Positions 24,759 through 32,082 of a stretch of 33,688 nucleotides of DNA are shown here, piece by piece (the stretch's first letter is position 1; every line of letters starts with the position of its first letter). The stretch comes from Clostridia bacterium (GTDB lineage: Bacteria > Bacillota_A > Clostridia > Oscillospirales > CAG-272): the NCBI GenBank assembly GCA_017936125.1, contig JAGBGE010000002.1, forward strand, positions 1 through 33,688, written 5' to 3'. A program made the position numbers and the translations under genes. The notes beneath the pieces were generated by a model, which saw only the letters and a list, made by a program, of their open reading frames with translations, did not search any database and was not told the DNA's origin.

Positions 24759-24886
24759 ATCCTCATCCGTCTTGCTTCGCAAGCCAGCTTCTCCCTGCGG
24801 GTCGGTCACGGAACGGCTCTTGCGTTATTAACGCAATTCACTACCGTTCCGCCACTTCGTTACCCGATCTTGGGGAAGGCTATCTA
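24759..24886. repeat. MITE-like palindromic element 2
   Basis: Between pcrA and the M16 gene. It contains the hairpin GCTTGCTTCGCAAGC-like stretch (24771-24785), imperfect outer arms GCTTCTCCC/GGGGAAGGC, and a module matching element 1 at the same spacing: GGAACGG (24810-24816), TGCGTTATTAACGCA (24821-24835), CCGTTCC (24844-24850). Flanking words GGTCAC, ATTCACTA and GCCAC are also shared. The stems differ from element 1 by paired changes. Confidence 0.75.
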
Positions 24887-24901
24887 AAGAAAGGAGAAGT
24901 T

Positions 24902-26167
24902 ATGCAGAAGGAAAAGCTGAGTATCACTAAAAACAACGTCAAAATATACGATTACAAGAATCCCGCGTCGCATAGCTTCTTTATCTCGCTATTCGTCAGG
25001 GCGGGCAGTATGCACGAGAGCGAGGCGGGAATTACCCATTTCCTCGAGCATACGGCGATAAGAAACGTCGCGAAGGTGATGAACGACGAGCTTTATCCCA
25101 CACTTGACCTCTGCGGTATGGAGTTCAACGCCTCGACATATAGCGAGATGGTGCAGTTCTATATCAGCGGCGCAAGCAAGAATTTCAAAACCGCGGCGAG
25201 CATTATTTCGCTCGTTCTCTCACCTATAATTCTCACCCCCGCGGAGATTCGTACCGAGTGCGAGAGAATCAAGGCGGAGATTCGTGAGAACGACGAGCGC
25301 ACGTCGCTTTCTACCTTTACTAATAATATAGTCAATGCGGGTACGTCGCTTTCGGGCAGTATCACTGGCACGCTCGGCAGCGTGTCGCGCATTACCAAGT
25401 CGCGCCTTGAGGAATACAGAGAGAGCATTATGACGAGCGAGAACATCTTCTTCTACGTCACAGGCTCGTATACCGACGAGGACCTCGCCTCGCTCGCCTC
25501 GGAAATCGAGAAGCAGAGCGTCGGCAGAGGAGCACTTAACGCAAATATCGCCCCCGTCAGCAGAGATTTCGGCAGACGAGAGGGCAGAGCATACCTCAAA
25601 AATGCCGATTTCACAATGCTTCGCTTCACCTTCGATATGGATATGACGAGGATGACCTTCCCCGAGACCGACCTTATCTACGATATGCTTCTCGGTGGAT
25701 ATAACTCTCGCTTTTTCATTGAAATGAGCGAGAAGCGTGGACTTTTCTACGACATTACGGGCGCGAGCGAGAGATATCAGAACGTCGGATTTTTCACCTT
25801 CTCGTTTGAGGTGAGGCTTGGCTCGGTCTATGAGGCGCTCGCGCTTGCTATCGACCAGCTCCGTGAGTTCAAGAATACTCTATTTGACGACTCGGCGCTT
25901 ATGAAGGCGGGCTACGTTGACAACGCGTATCTTCTCTACGACGATTCGCGTGAGCTCAACTTCACCTTTGCCTACGATAACCACATTATGAACCTCGGCT
26001 ACGAGAATATAGAGGCTAGGCGTAACGCCTATATGCAGGTGACTCCCGAGCGAGTAAAAGAGGTAGCAAGCGAGCTGTTCAGACCTGAAAATCTGACTCT
26101 TACCTTAAAGGGAAATAAAAAGAAAATCGACCTCAAAAAACTTGAAGAAATCATAAAAACGCTGTAA
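24902..26167 (+). CDS. M16-family metallopeptidase
   Basis: A zinc protease of the pitrilysin/processing-peptidase family, 421 residues, no signal peptide. The inverted zinc motif HFLEH is at 46-50, with the distal glutamate in ERIKAEIRE (Glu126). The C-terminal half is the structural repeat domain with GGYNSRFFIEMSEKRGLFYD. Length suggests a two-domain subunit that dimerises, like bacterial relatives of mitochondrial processing peptidase. I chose ATG 24902, with AAAGGAGAAG immediately upstream; the open frame extends to 24749 through the repeat element but is not credible. The HAD phosphatase follows after 1 nt. The substrate is unknown. Confidence 0.9.
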   Translation: MQKEKLSITKNNVKIYDYKNPASHSFFISLFVRAGSMHESEAGITHFLEHTAIRNVAKVMNDELYPTLDLCGMEFNASTYSEMVQFYISGASKNFKTAASIISLVLSPIILTPAEIRTECERIKAEIRENDERTSLSTFTNNIVNAGTSLSGSITGTLGSVSRITKSRLEEYRESIMTSENIFFYVTGSYTDEDLASLASEIEKQSVGRGALNANIAPVSRDFGRREGRAYLKNADFTMLRFTFDMDMTRMTFPETDLIYDMLLGGYNSRFFIEMSEKRGLFYDITGASERYQNVGFFTFSFEVRLGSVYEALALAIDQLREFKNTLFDDSALMKAGYVDNAYLLYDDSRELNFTFAYDNHIMNLGYENIEARRNAYMQVTPERVKEVASELFRPENLTLTLKGNKKKIDLKKLEEIIKTL

Positions 26168-26168
26168 A

Positions 26169-26855
26169 ATGACAACTAATATTTGCAAAAATGATATAAA
26201 ATGCGCCGTCTTTGACCTTGACGGCACTCTGCTTAATACTATAAAAACGATAACACATTACCTGAATTTTGCGCTGGCGAGTAACGGACTCGGCGAGGTT
26301 ACGCCCGAGGAATGCAGGGGCTTTGTCGGTAACGGAGTGCGTATGCTGCTTATCCGCGCGATAGAGGCGAGAGGCGAGTACACCGACGAGCTGTACGAGA
26401 GAATGTACGAGAGCTATAACGAAGCCTACAATGCCGAGCCGCACTATCTCACCGAGGCGTATGAGGGTATCCCCGAGATGCTCGAGGGGCTGAGGACTCG
26501 CGGCATTCGCCTGGCGGTGCTGTCGAACAAGCCGCACATCGCTACTGTCGGCACGATAGCGAAATTCTTTCCGAACACCTTTGACGTCGTTAGCGGCGGC
26601 AGGGAAGGCATACCGCTGAAGCCCGATCCCACCGCGCTTCTATCGACCGTCAGCGCTCTTGGATTTACACCCGACGAGTGCCTTTACGTCGGTGACTCCG
26701 ACGTGGATATGGAGACTGCGAGAAATGCGGGCGTTGCTCTAGGTCTTGGCGTAAGCTGGGGATTTCGCGATAGGGAAGTGCTGAAGTCGGCAGGCGCTGA
26801 CCTGATAATCGACGCTCCAAGCGAGCTTTTTCGACTCTTTACAAAAAAGACTTGA
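26169..26855 (+). CDS. HAD-superfamily phosphatase (phosphoglycolate phosphatase-like)
   Basis: A cytoplasmic HAD hydrolase of 228 residues. Motif I is FDLDGTLLNT with nucleophile Asp16 and acid Asp18. Motif II is AVLSNKP, motif III is PLKPDPTALL, and motif IV is GDSDVDMETARNAG. The alpha-helical cap between motifs I and II is of the Gph/PGP type. Substrate specificity in this group cannot be predicted reliably. The ATG is one nucleotide after the M16 stop and has no Shine-Dalgarno sequence, so translational coupling is likely. The stop overlaps the -35 of the next gene's promoter. Confidence 0.9.
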   Translation: MTTNICKNDIKCAVFDLDGTLLNTIKTITHYLNFALASNGLGEVTPEECRGFVGNGVRMLLIRAIEARGEYTDELYERMYESYNEAYNAEPHYLTEAYEGIPEMLEGLRTRGIRLAVLSNKPHIATVGTIAKFFPNTFDVVSGGREGIPLKPDPTALLSTVSALGFTPDECLYVGDSDVDMETARNAGVALGLGVSWGFRDREVLKSAGADLIIDAPSELFRLFTKKT

Positions 26856-26880
26856 ATTAGCGAGGATATAGTGATATAAT
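26852..26880 (+). promoter_or_regulatory. Sigma-A promoter for surface protein
   Basis: TTGAAT (26852-26857) overlaps the end of the phosphatase gene; TATAAT (26875-26880) follows after 17 nt. The ATG at 26912 lies 31 nt downstream, with TAGGAG as ribosome binding site. Confidence 0.85.
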
Positions 26881-26911
26881 AAAACGGTATAATAAAACTT
26901 TAGGAGTTAAT

Positions 26912-28264
26912 ATGGAAAACAACAATCTTAACGAACAGATTAACGAACAGGTTAATGAGAACTCAACGCCCACACCTAAGGAAGAAGCGAAAAAACCGCT
27001 TCCCTGGTGGATATTCGCCGCTATTGGCGCAGGCGTAGTGGTAATCGTAGCGGTAGTTCTTATACTCGTACTCGGTGGCAATAAGTGCAAATCGCACGTT
27101 GACGCAGACGATGATTATAAGTGCGACGTCTGCGGTGAGAAGTACGACGACGGCGACGAGATAACGATGCTAGACGTTAAGGTCACCGTAAAGGACGGCG
27201 ATGGCAACGCTATGGCAGGCGTTAAATTCACCGTGAACGAAAATATCGAGCTTACCACCGACGCAAACGGCGTTGCAAAGCACGCCTTTATGCCCGGCAA
27301 GTACAGCGTTACTTACGATTACACCACCTTCCCCTCGGGCTTTATGCCCGACACCTCGACGCTTTACGTGTCCGAGGGTAACGAGAACGTGACTATCACT
27401 ATTATCGACAATAACCCTAACGGCTCGGCAGAGCGCCCTTACTTCATTTCCGAGAACGTTACTCCCTTTGCCCTCGCGGCAGGCGAGGAGCTTTACTACC
27501 GCTGTCACGCAGCGGCAAGCCGTCATCTCGTTATCGAGTCCGACGGTATTGTGGTTACTTATAAGGGCGAAGCTTATGAGTCGGTTGACGGTCAGATTTC
27601 TCTCTTTGTAGAGGGCAGCATCGACGAGCCCGTCAGCTTCTCGGTCAAGAACGTTACAGGCGCGGCAATCGAGAGCGCGATAGAGATGGTGTTCCCCCTT
27701 GGCTCGCGCGATAACCCCATAGAGCTTACCGAGAACAAGAATACTGTGAATATCGCCGGCGAGAGCGGCCTTCACTATAAGTGGACTGCTTCGGCAGACG
27801 GCGTTCTTGTTCTCAATTGCGAAACGACGAAGAGCGCTATCGGCATCTCCAAGGTGCTTCTCAACGACGTATCTATTTCTGCCGCGGCTGAAGGCGGCAG
27901 CTATGCGTATCTTGTAGTTACCAAGGGCGAGGAGATTGCCGTTTCGGTATCCAATATCGCCAAGGAAGCGCAGGACATCTCCTTCAGCTTCAAAACCTAT
28001 AGCGGCACCGAGTCCGAGCCCGTTCCCGTGCTCAAGAGCGAGATTGATATCTCGCTTCTCCCCTCGTCGTCTATCTCCTTTATGGCGGTTGCAGGCCAGT
28101 TCCTCACCATCAACAACGAGACCAAGATAGTCGTTAGCTACAACGACACCGTCGAGGATTCTGCCGACGTAGGCTACGTCGCTCTTGACTTCGACACCGA
28201 CGGCATCTTCACCGTCACCAACACCGATACCGCCATCAACGGTATCACCATGACGATTGAATAA
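26912..28264 (+). CDS. Membrane-anchored surface protein with Cys/His/Asp motif
   Basis: Not a family I can name. The 450 residues comprise an Asn/Glu/Pro-rich N-terminus (1-28), one transmembrane segment (about 32-55, WWIFAAIGAGVVVIVAVV), then a large extracellular part, so topology is probably N-in. Directly after the membrane comes CKSH...DADDDYKCDVCGEKYDDGD (Cys59, His62, Cys71, Cys74 and many Asp), a putative metal-binding knot. Then comes an Ig/transthyretin-like repeat resembling CarboxypepD_reg or SpaA domains (GNAMAGVKFTVNENIELTTD, GKYSVTYDY). The rest is beta-rich, Ser/Thr-rich repeats. It has its own promoter and terminator, so it is a single-gene unit. A role in the cell envelope is inferred only. 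Confidence 0.8.
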   Translation: MENNNLNEQINEQVNENSTPTPKEEAKKPLPWWIFAAIGAGVVVIVAVVLILVLGGNKCKSHVDADDDYKCDVCGEKYDDGDEITMLDVKVTVKDGDGNAMAGVKFTVNENIELTTDANGVAKHAFMPGKYSVTYDYTTFPSGFMPDTSTLYVSEGNENVTITIIDNNPNGSAERPYFISENVTPFALAAGEELYYRCHAAASRHLVIESDGIVVTYKGEAYESVDGQISLFVEGSIDEPVSFSVKNVTGAAIESAIEMVFPLGSRDNPIELTENKNTVNIAGESGLHYKWTASADGVLVLNCETTKSAIGISKVLLNDVSISAAAEGGSYAYLVVTKGEEIAVSVSNIAKEAQDISFSFKTYSGTESEPVPVLKSEIDISLLPSSSISFMAVAGQFLTINNETKIVVSYNDTVEDSADVGYVALDFDTDGIFTVTNTDTAINGITMTIE

Positions 28265-28276
28265 AAAAAGCAAATC

Positions 28277-28305
28277 AAAAGGACTGCCGCTCAGCAGTCC
28301 TTTTT
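28277..28305 (+). terminator. Intrinsic terminator after surface protein
   Basis: AAAAGGACTGC (28277-28287) pairs with GCAGTCCTTTT (28294-28304) around a 6-nt loop, ending in TTTTT. It marks the last host plus-strand unit before the island. Confidence 0.9.
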
Positions 28306-28317
28306 ACGTTATGTCGA

Positions 28318-28401
28318 TTAGCCCTCTAGAATAAGGAACTTGTGTGCAGGTGCGTCGAGCGCTTCTGCGATATCAAACAAGGTATCAAGTGAGATTCCAC
28401 C
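28318..28401 (-). pseudogene. 3' remnant of XRE-type regulator
   Basis: Minus-strand frame ending in TAA (28318-28320) encodes GGISLDTLFDIAEALDAP followed by AHKFLILEG, the typical C-terminus of small Clostridial XRE (helix-turn-helix) regulators. Codon use is host-like. Upstream of residue GG, beyond 28402, the frame continues but no longer resembles the family, and no helix-turn-helix core or start is present. The gene has therefore been cut here, most simply by insertion of, or recombination with, the island to the right. Confidence 0.65.
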
Positions 28402-28433
28402 TTGAAAACAAGATCCCCCACTAAAAAGGGCTC

Positions 28434-28775
28434 TTATGAGTTCCAAATTTTTCTTCTTTCCGTAAGAAAAGAATCCACAGTTTCTATGGAGTATTTTTCG
28501 TTATTATCATCGTGGGAGTTGTTAAGATCAGCAAGGAATTCAATCCAATCGTATCCCCATTCTCGTTTGTCTTTCTTCCAACCGGAAGATTCAACTGCGT
28601 GTCTAAAAAGGAAGTCTTGAGCTTCGTCATACAGACGTTTATAGTCAGGTTGCTCAAGTAATTCTTTGTGTTCTCTTAATGCGTTGAAAATGTGTCTTAT
28701 ATGATAGAAGTTGCTACCCAAGTGTTCGATTGATTCTGCGGTAAGTTCTATCGGTATCATATCTGCTTTTGTCAT
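28434..28775 (-). CDS. Small helical protein of unknown function
   Basis: I do not recognise this 113-residue protein. It is mostly charged and predicted helical, with many aromatic and acidic residues (EHLGSNFYHIRHIFNALREH, EWGYDWIEFLADLNNSHDD) and no membrane segment or cysteine. I chose ATG 28775, with GAAGG about 8 nt upstream; the frame is open to 28862 but that part overlaps the end of the SLOG fragment. It is A/T-rich like the dnd genes. The stop overlaps a weak hairpin (28410-28435) at the island edge. It starts 10 nt after the broken SLOG gene, suggesting that the two were once a pair. Confidence 0.6.
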   Translation of the reverse strand: MTKADMIPIELTAESIEHLGSNFYHIRHIFNALREHKELLEQPDYKRLYDEAQDFLFRHAVESSGWKKDKREWGYDWIEFLADLNNSHDDNNEKYSIETVDSFLTERRKIWNS

Positions 28776-28785
28776 TGTTATGCCT

Positions 28786-28968
28786 TCAAATTTCTTTGCC
28801 TGATATATTAAATAACGGCTTCTTTTTTCGTTTTGCGTGTTTATATGTTTGGTAAGCTCCACCCCAATCGTGAGTTATGTATGCTATTACACAATCGGCT
28901 TGTTCAACCATCCATTTGTTGCGGTATGAAATCGCAAATTTTAATGGCTTATCTTCCAAGTTCGGATA
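28786..28968 (-). pseudogene. SLOG-like protein, C-terminal fragment
   Basis: The frame encodes YPNLEDKPLKFAISYRNKWM followed by VEQADCVIAYITHDWGGAYQ, then TYKHAKRKKKPLFNISGKEI, which resembles the C-terminal half of small SLOG/YpsA-like Rossmann proteins (conserved AIS-RN-WMVEQAD and THSWGGA). The N-terminal GTGHR-type half is absent. The frame starts only at a GTG (29010) without similarity before 28968. A neighbouring minus-strand frame (stop at 28941, open to beyond 29132) reads like protein up to LTRKERIEVLCFISHCLKEK and would join this one by a single frame change near 28970. It is probably broken. The family call is by eye. Confidence 0.5.
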
Positions 28969-28987
28969 CAGGCAATTCCTTTTTCTT

Positions 28988-29524
28988 TCAGACAATGGGA
29001 AATAAAGCACAAAACCTCAATTCGCTCTTTTCTTGTAAGATCCTTTGAATCAACGATAACAACCGCCGTTTCTCCGAACCGTATTTCTTTTTCTTTGCCC
29101 GATTGTAGTTTGTATGTAATGATTTCCGTGTCTGTATCATAAACCTGATAATATCTTCTCGCGTAATACGAATTAGTTTTTTGAATCCGAGCAAGGGATT
29201 GATATGCTTATCTATAAACGATCTGTAGTTGTCATAGGTTGTGTAACTAATCATTGGCTTTTTTATCTCCTCAAGCCAATAATCCATCCACGAACTTAAT
29301 GTCATAAGGCTTTCTTCCGTTATCTCAACGCCATTGAACTTTAGTTTTAATTGTTCGACCTGATTCTTTACGTCAGCCTTCGACTTTCCGGTAACAATCT
29401 TATACACATACCTCTCACCTGTAAAGCCCATTGGAACACGACCTACAAAAGTTCCATTTGAGGTTTGCCGTATAGCACCATTCGGGCAACGCTTCTTACG
29501 TTTTTTCGTTTTATTTGTGCTCAT
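28988..29524 (-). pseudogene. Truncated tyrosine integrase
   Basis: Starts at ATG 29524 with GGAGG close upstream. The N-terminal part matches integrases of conjugative elements: a basic start (TKKRKKRCPNGAIRQTSNG), an arm-type DNA-binding segment (TFVGRVPMGFTGERYVY) and a core-binding helix bundle (SSWMDYWLEEIKKPMISYTT, then NYRSFIDKHINPLLG). Similarity ends near residue 135 (about 29120). The remaining 44 codons are out of register with any integrase, and the catalytic domain with the R-H-R-Y residues is missing. At 178 residues it is less than half of a normal integrase, so it is inactive. It is the probable original mobiliser of the island. Confidence 0.75.
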
Positions 29525-29544
29525 AATCCTCCAAACATAATACA

Positions 29545-29582
29545 TAAAAATAAAATCAGCAGGACAATTAAGCCTGCTGATT
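29545..29582 (-). terminator. Intrinsic terminator of dnd operon
   Basis: AATCAGCAGG (29554-29563) pairs perfectly with CCTGCTGATT (29573-29582). On the minus strand it is followed by TTATTTTTATG. It lies 33 nt after the dndE stop and just before the integrase remnant. Confidence 0.8.
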
Positions 29583-29614
29583 CTTTAACTTTGCATTTTC
29601 TTTCAAGAATGAGA

Positions 29615-29995
29615 TTAAATGCTCTTATCCAACTCAAGCAGATGTTGATAAAACCTACTTCCACTATATTTATACTCTGCATATAGCAGTTTAGCACCGC
29701 GATCTAAATGAGCTTTCATATAAGTTGGAAAGTATTCTTCATCCGACAAATGCTTTGCATTGTGATTGATTATTAGTGCCTTAAACAATTCATCGTACTC
29801 ACCCGTAATGGTTTGTCTATTCAACTCTAATCCTTCTGTATTTGTGGAGAAGTCGGCTTGTTCCAATGGAGCCTCTTGTCGAATAGACAGGGCTATGGCA
29901 ATTTTTGAAAGAACAAAGGGCTGAAGCCTAAAGCTCGCACCAATTTCATCAAATATTTTCATTGTCTCTTTTGATGTTCGTAACTTAAATACCAT
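29615..29995 (-). CDS. dndE: DNA phosphorothioation protein DndE
   Basis: A small DNA-binding subunit of the Dnd sulphur-modification complex, which replaces a non-bridging phosphate oxygen by sulphur at specific DNA sites. The 126 residues contain FKLRTSKETMKIFDEIGASF, PFVLSKIAIALSIRQEAP, GLELNRQTITGEYDELFKAL and MKAHLDRGAKLL, all family features. GAGGTG stands 5 nt before the ATG, inside the end of dndD; the gap is 2 nt. Last gene of the operon, A/T-rich codons. Confidence 0.9.
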   Translation of the reverse strand: MVFKLRTSKETMKIFDEIGASFRLQPFVLSKIAIALSIRQEAPLEQADFSTNTEGLELNRQTITGEYDELFKALIINHNAKHLSDEEYFPTYMKAHLDRGAKLLYAEYKYSGSRFYQHLLELDKSI

Positions 29996-29997
29996 TC

Positions 29998-32082
29998 TTA
30001 CACCTCGAAATAGGAATTTGGAACAACTCGCGTTTTTCCGTAATTCGTAATACTTAACATAAACTCGTTTGAGATGTTCGTGTCAATCAACGACTTGTAT
30101 TCTCCAACAATTTCTTCATCTGTAGAAAGGATAAACATTTGATTGGAAATTACACTAAAGAACTCTTTAACGATTTTCTCACGGTGATTGGAGTCAATTC
30201 TGGCAAAAGGGGTGTCAATAAAGAACGGTATATCTTTGCGACTCGTTTTTAGTAATGCCAAATAAATTGACATAATGTAGACTTGTCTTTCTCCTTGAGA
30301 GAATGGAGCAGTAATAGGCGAAGGAAGACGTATGGTTTCAACTTGACCTAAACGGAGCTTATTGATCTCGTTGAGATAGCTTGAATCAAACAACGATAAA
30401 AACTTTGTTTGTTCATTCATTCTCATATAGTTCTCGATCTGAAGAAATGTAACGTCAATAAACTTGTACGGAATTACATTTATATTTCGATCAATTACAA
30501 TACCATCAACAAAATTTTCTTTGTTGATTATAGCTCTGAAGCATTTAATGAATTCTTCCTGAAGCAATATTCCTTGCCTACGAACGAGCTTTTCTTCCAA
30601 AAGTGTGTATGTTCCAATCGCACGAGTGGACAATTCAGTAATAGACTTGCTTTTCAAAAGTTTTTCATAAGATTCTTTTGCTTTTTCAAAATCTGCTCTT
30701 ACTTTAAGAAGATCTGCTTCCTTAATTTGAATTTCTTGGACAAGTCTCTCCAAATCAATAGTAAGTTGCATTAACTCTTTTTCCAAACGCTCTTTTTGCC
30801 CTGAAAAATCTTCAAAACCGTCTATGGAACTTGCAGTTAATTTATCTCTTAATTTTTTGCTACGAGACAAAGACGAAGAAAGTGTTCTCAATGCCTTTGT
30901 TATAGCGTTTGGATCGAATTCAAGTTTTTCGTACACTTGCGAAATTAACTTGTTCATCTGCGAATCTGACAAATCAAACAAGATTTCAGCGTTTGTATCA
31001 CCAACTGATTCTGTGCAAATAAAGGAAATCAGTTCTTCGATATTTGTTTCTGAAACTCCTCGATCATTTAAGTAGTCGGCAAGTTTGAGCTTGAAACCAT
31101 CTGTAGAAAGCGAGTCAACAAGTATTTGTGCCCGTTTTGTTGCTTGTTCGCCTTCAAGAGAGGCGAGCAAACCTTGAAGCTGCTTGTGAATAATTACAAA
31201 CGGTAGATAGTGATTTGCAATTTCTTTAATCCAACGGTTTATCTCATCCCTGCGAGCTTCTTCTTTTGTTAGTTCGGCGTTAATCTCTTTCCACTCGCTT
31301 ATACTTACGCCACCTGCTTCGGTATAATCCTTTTGCAAAGAAGCAATTCTAATTTGTGTCAAATCAATAGAAGACTCTATCTCTTGTTTGCGCTTAATCA
31401 ATGTTTCAAGCTCGTCTTCGACAGATGCAACGGCTTTTTTTGCTGCCTGATAAACCTCAAGTGCTGAAACTCCACCATCCTTTTTCTTGAAATATCTTTC
31501 AAAGTTTTCTACCATCAAGGAAAGTGTGTCTAATCCATACAATTTAAGAAACGCATTTCTGAAATTTTTTCCACCGTTACTTCCAAGAAAGAAATCCGCA
31601 ATTGATTCTCCATCAAAGAAATAGAAGTTGAACATATCCGGAGGGATAATCGAAAGAAGATAATTATTGAAATCAGCTTGTTCATCATTATCAAGCAAAA
31701 CACCATCTTTTCTTATGGTAAAACTCTCGGACATATTCTTCTTCGTTTTTACCCACTCACGATGTAAAATATACGAAGTGATCTGCTTTCCATCGTCAAA
31801 TACGAGTTCTATTTCAACATATGCTTTTACGGAACTATCGTATTGCATTTTGGTATTAACCAAGTTTCCGATCAGGTTAAAATATTCTTTACCGGGAGCT
31901 TCATATCCCCACACCTTACAACCATACAAGCAAGTTTTAATTGATCGGAAGAAGGTAGTTTTGCCTGCACCGTTTTTTCCGCCAATTAAAACGATATTTC
32001 TTTTTTTATCTGTTGTTAAATCGAACACATTTCTATCAATATATGGTCCGACATTATATAACACAATTCTTTTAATTTTCAT
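29998..32082 (-). CDS. dndD: DNA phosphorothioation ATPase DndD
   Basis: An SMC/Rad50-like ATPase of the Dnd complex, 694 residues. The N-terminal half-domain has Walker A GGKNGAGKTT (34-43) and PPDMFNFYFFDGESIADFF. Long coiled-coil arms follow (about 190-520), split by a hinge-like non-coiled part around 290-350. The C-terminal half carries the ABC-type signature FSQGERQVY and Walker B IPFFIDTPFARIDSNHRE. It probably uses ATP to nick or open DNA for sulphur insertion, as shown for family members. The start overlaps the dndC stop by 11 nt and it is 2 nt from dndE: a tight operon. Confidence 0.95.
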   Translation of the reverse strand: MKIKRIVLYNVGPYIDRNVFDLTTDKKRNIVLIGGKNGAGKTTFFRSIKTCLYGCKVWGYEAPGKEYFNLIGNLVNTKMQYDSSVKAYVEIELVFDDGKQITSYILHREWVKTKKNMSESFTIRKDGVLLDNDEQADFNNYLLSIIPPDMFNFYFFDGESIADFFLGSNGGKNFRNAFLKLYGLDTLSLMVENFERYFKKKDGGVSALEVYQAAKKAVASVEDELETLIKRKQEIESSIDLTQIRIASLQKDYTEAGGVSISEWKEINAELTKEEARRDEINRWIKEIANHYLPFVIIHKQLQGLLASLEGEQATKRAQILVDSLSTDGFKLKLADYLNDRGVSETNIEELISFICTESVGDTNAEILFDLSDSQMNKLISQVYEKLEFDPNAITKALRTLSSSLSRSKKLRDKLTASSIDGFEDFSGQKERLEKELMQLTIDLERLVQEIQIKEADLLKVRADFEKAKESYEKLLKSKSITELSTRAIGTYTLLEEKLVRRQGILLQEEFIKCFRAIINKENFVDGIVIDRNINVIPYKFIDVTFLQIENYMRMNEQTKFLSLFDSSYLNEINKLRLGQVETIRLPSPITAPFSQGERQVYIMSIYLALLKTSRKDIPFFIDTPFARIDSNHREKIVKEFFSVISNQMFILSTDEEIVGEYKSLIDTNISNEFMLSITNYGKTRVVPNSYFEV

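Noticed and set aside
28402..28440. Integrase attachment site or intrinsic terminator at the island edge
   Set aside because: A weak imperfect hairpin (28410-28435) without a T-run is present and no tRNA end or direct repeat is visible within the window.
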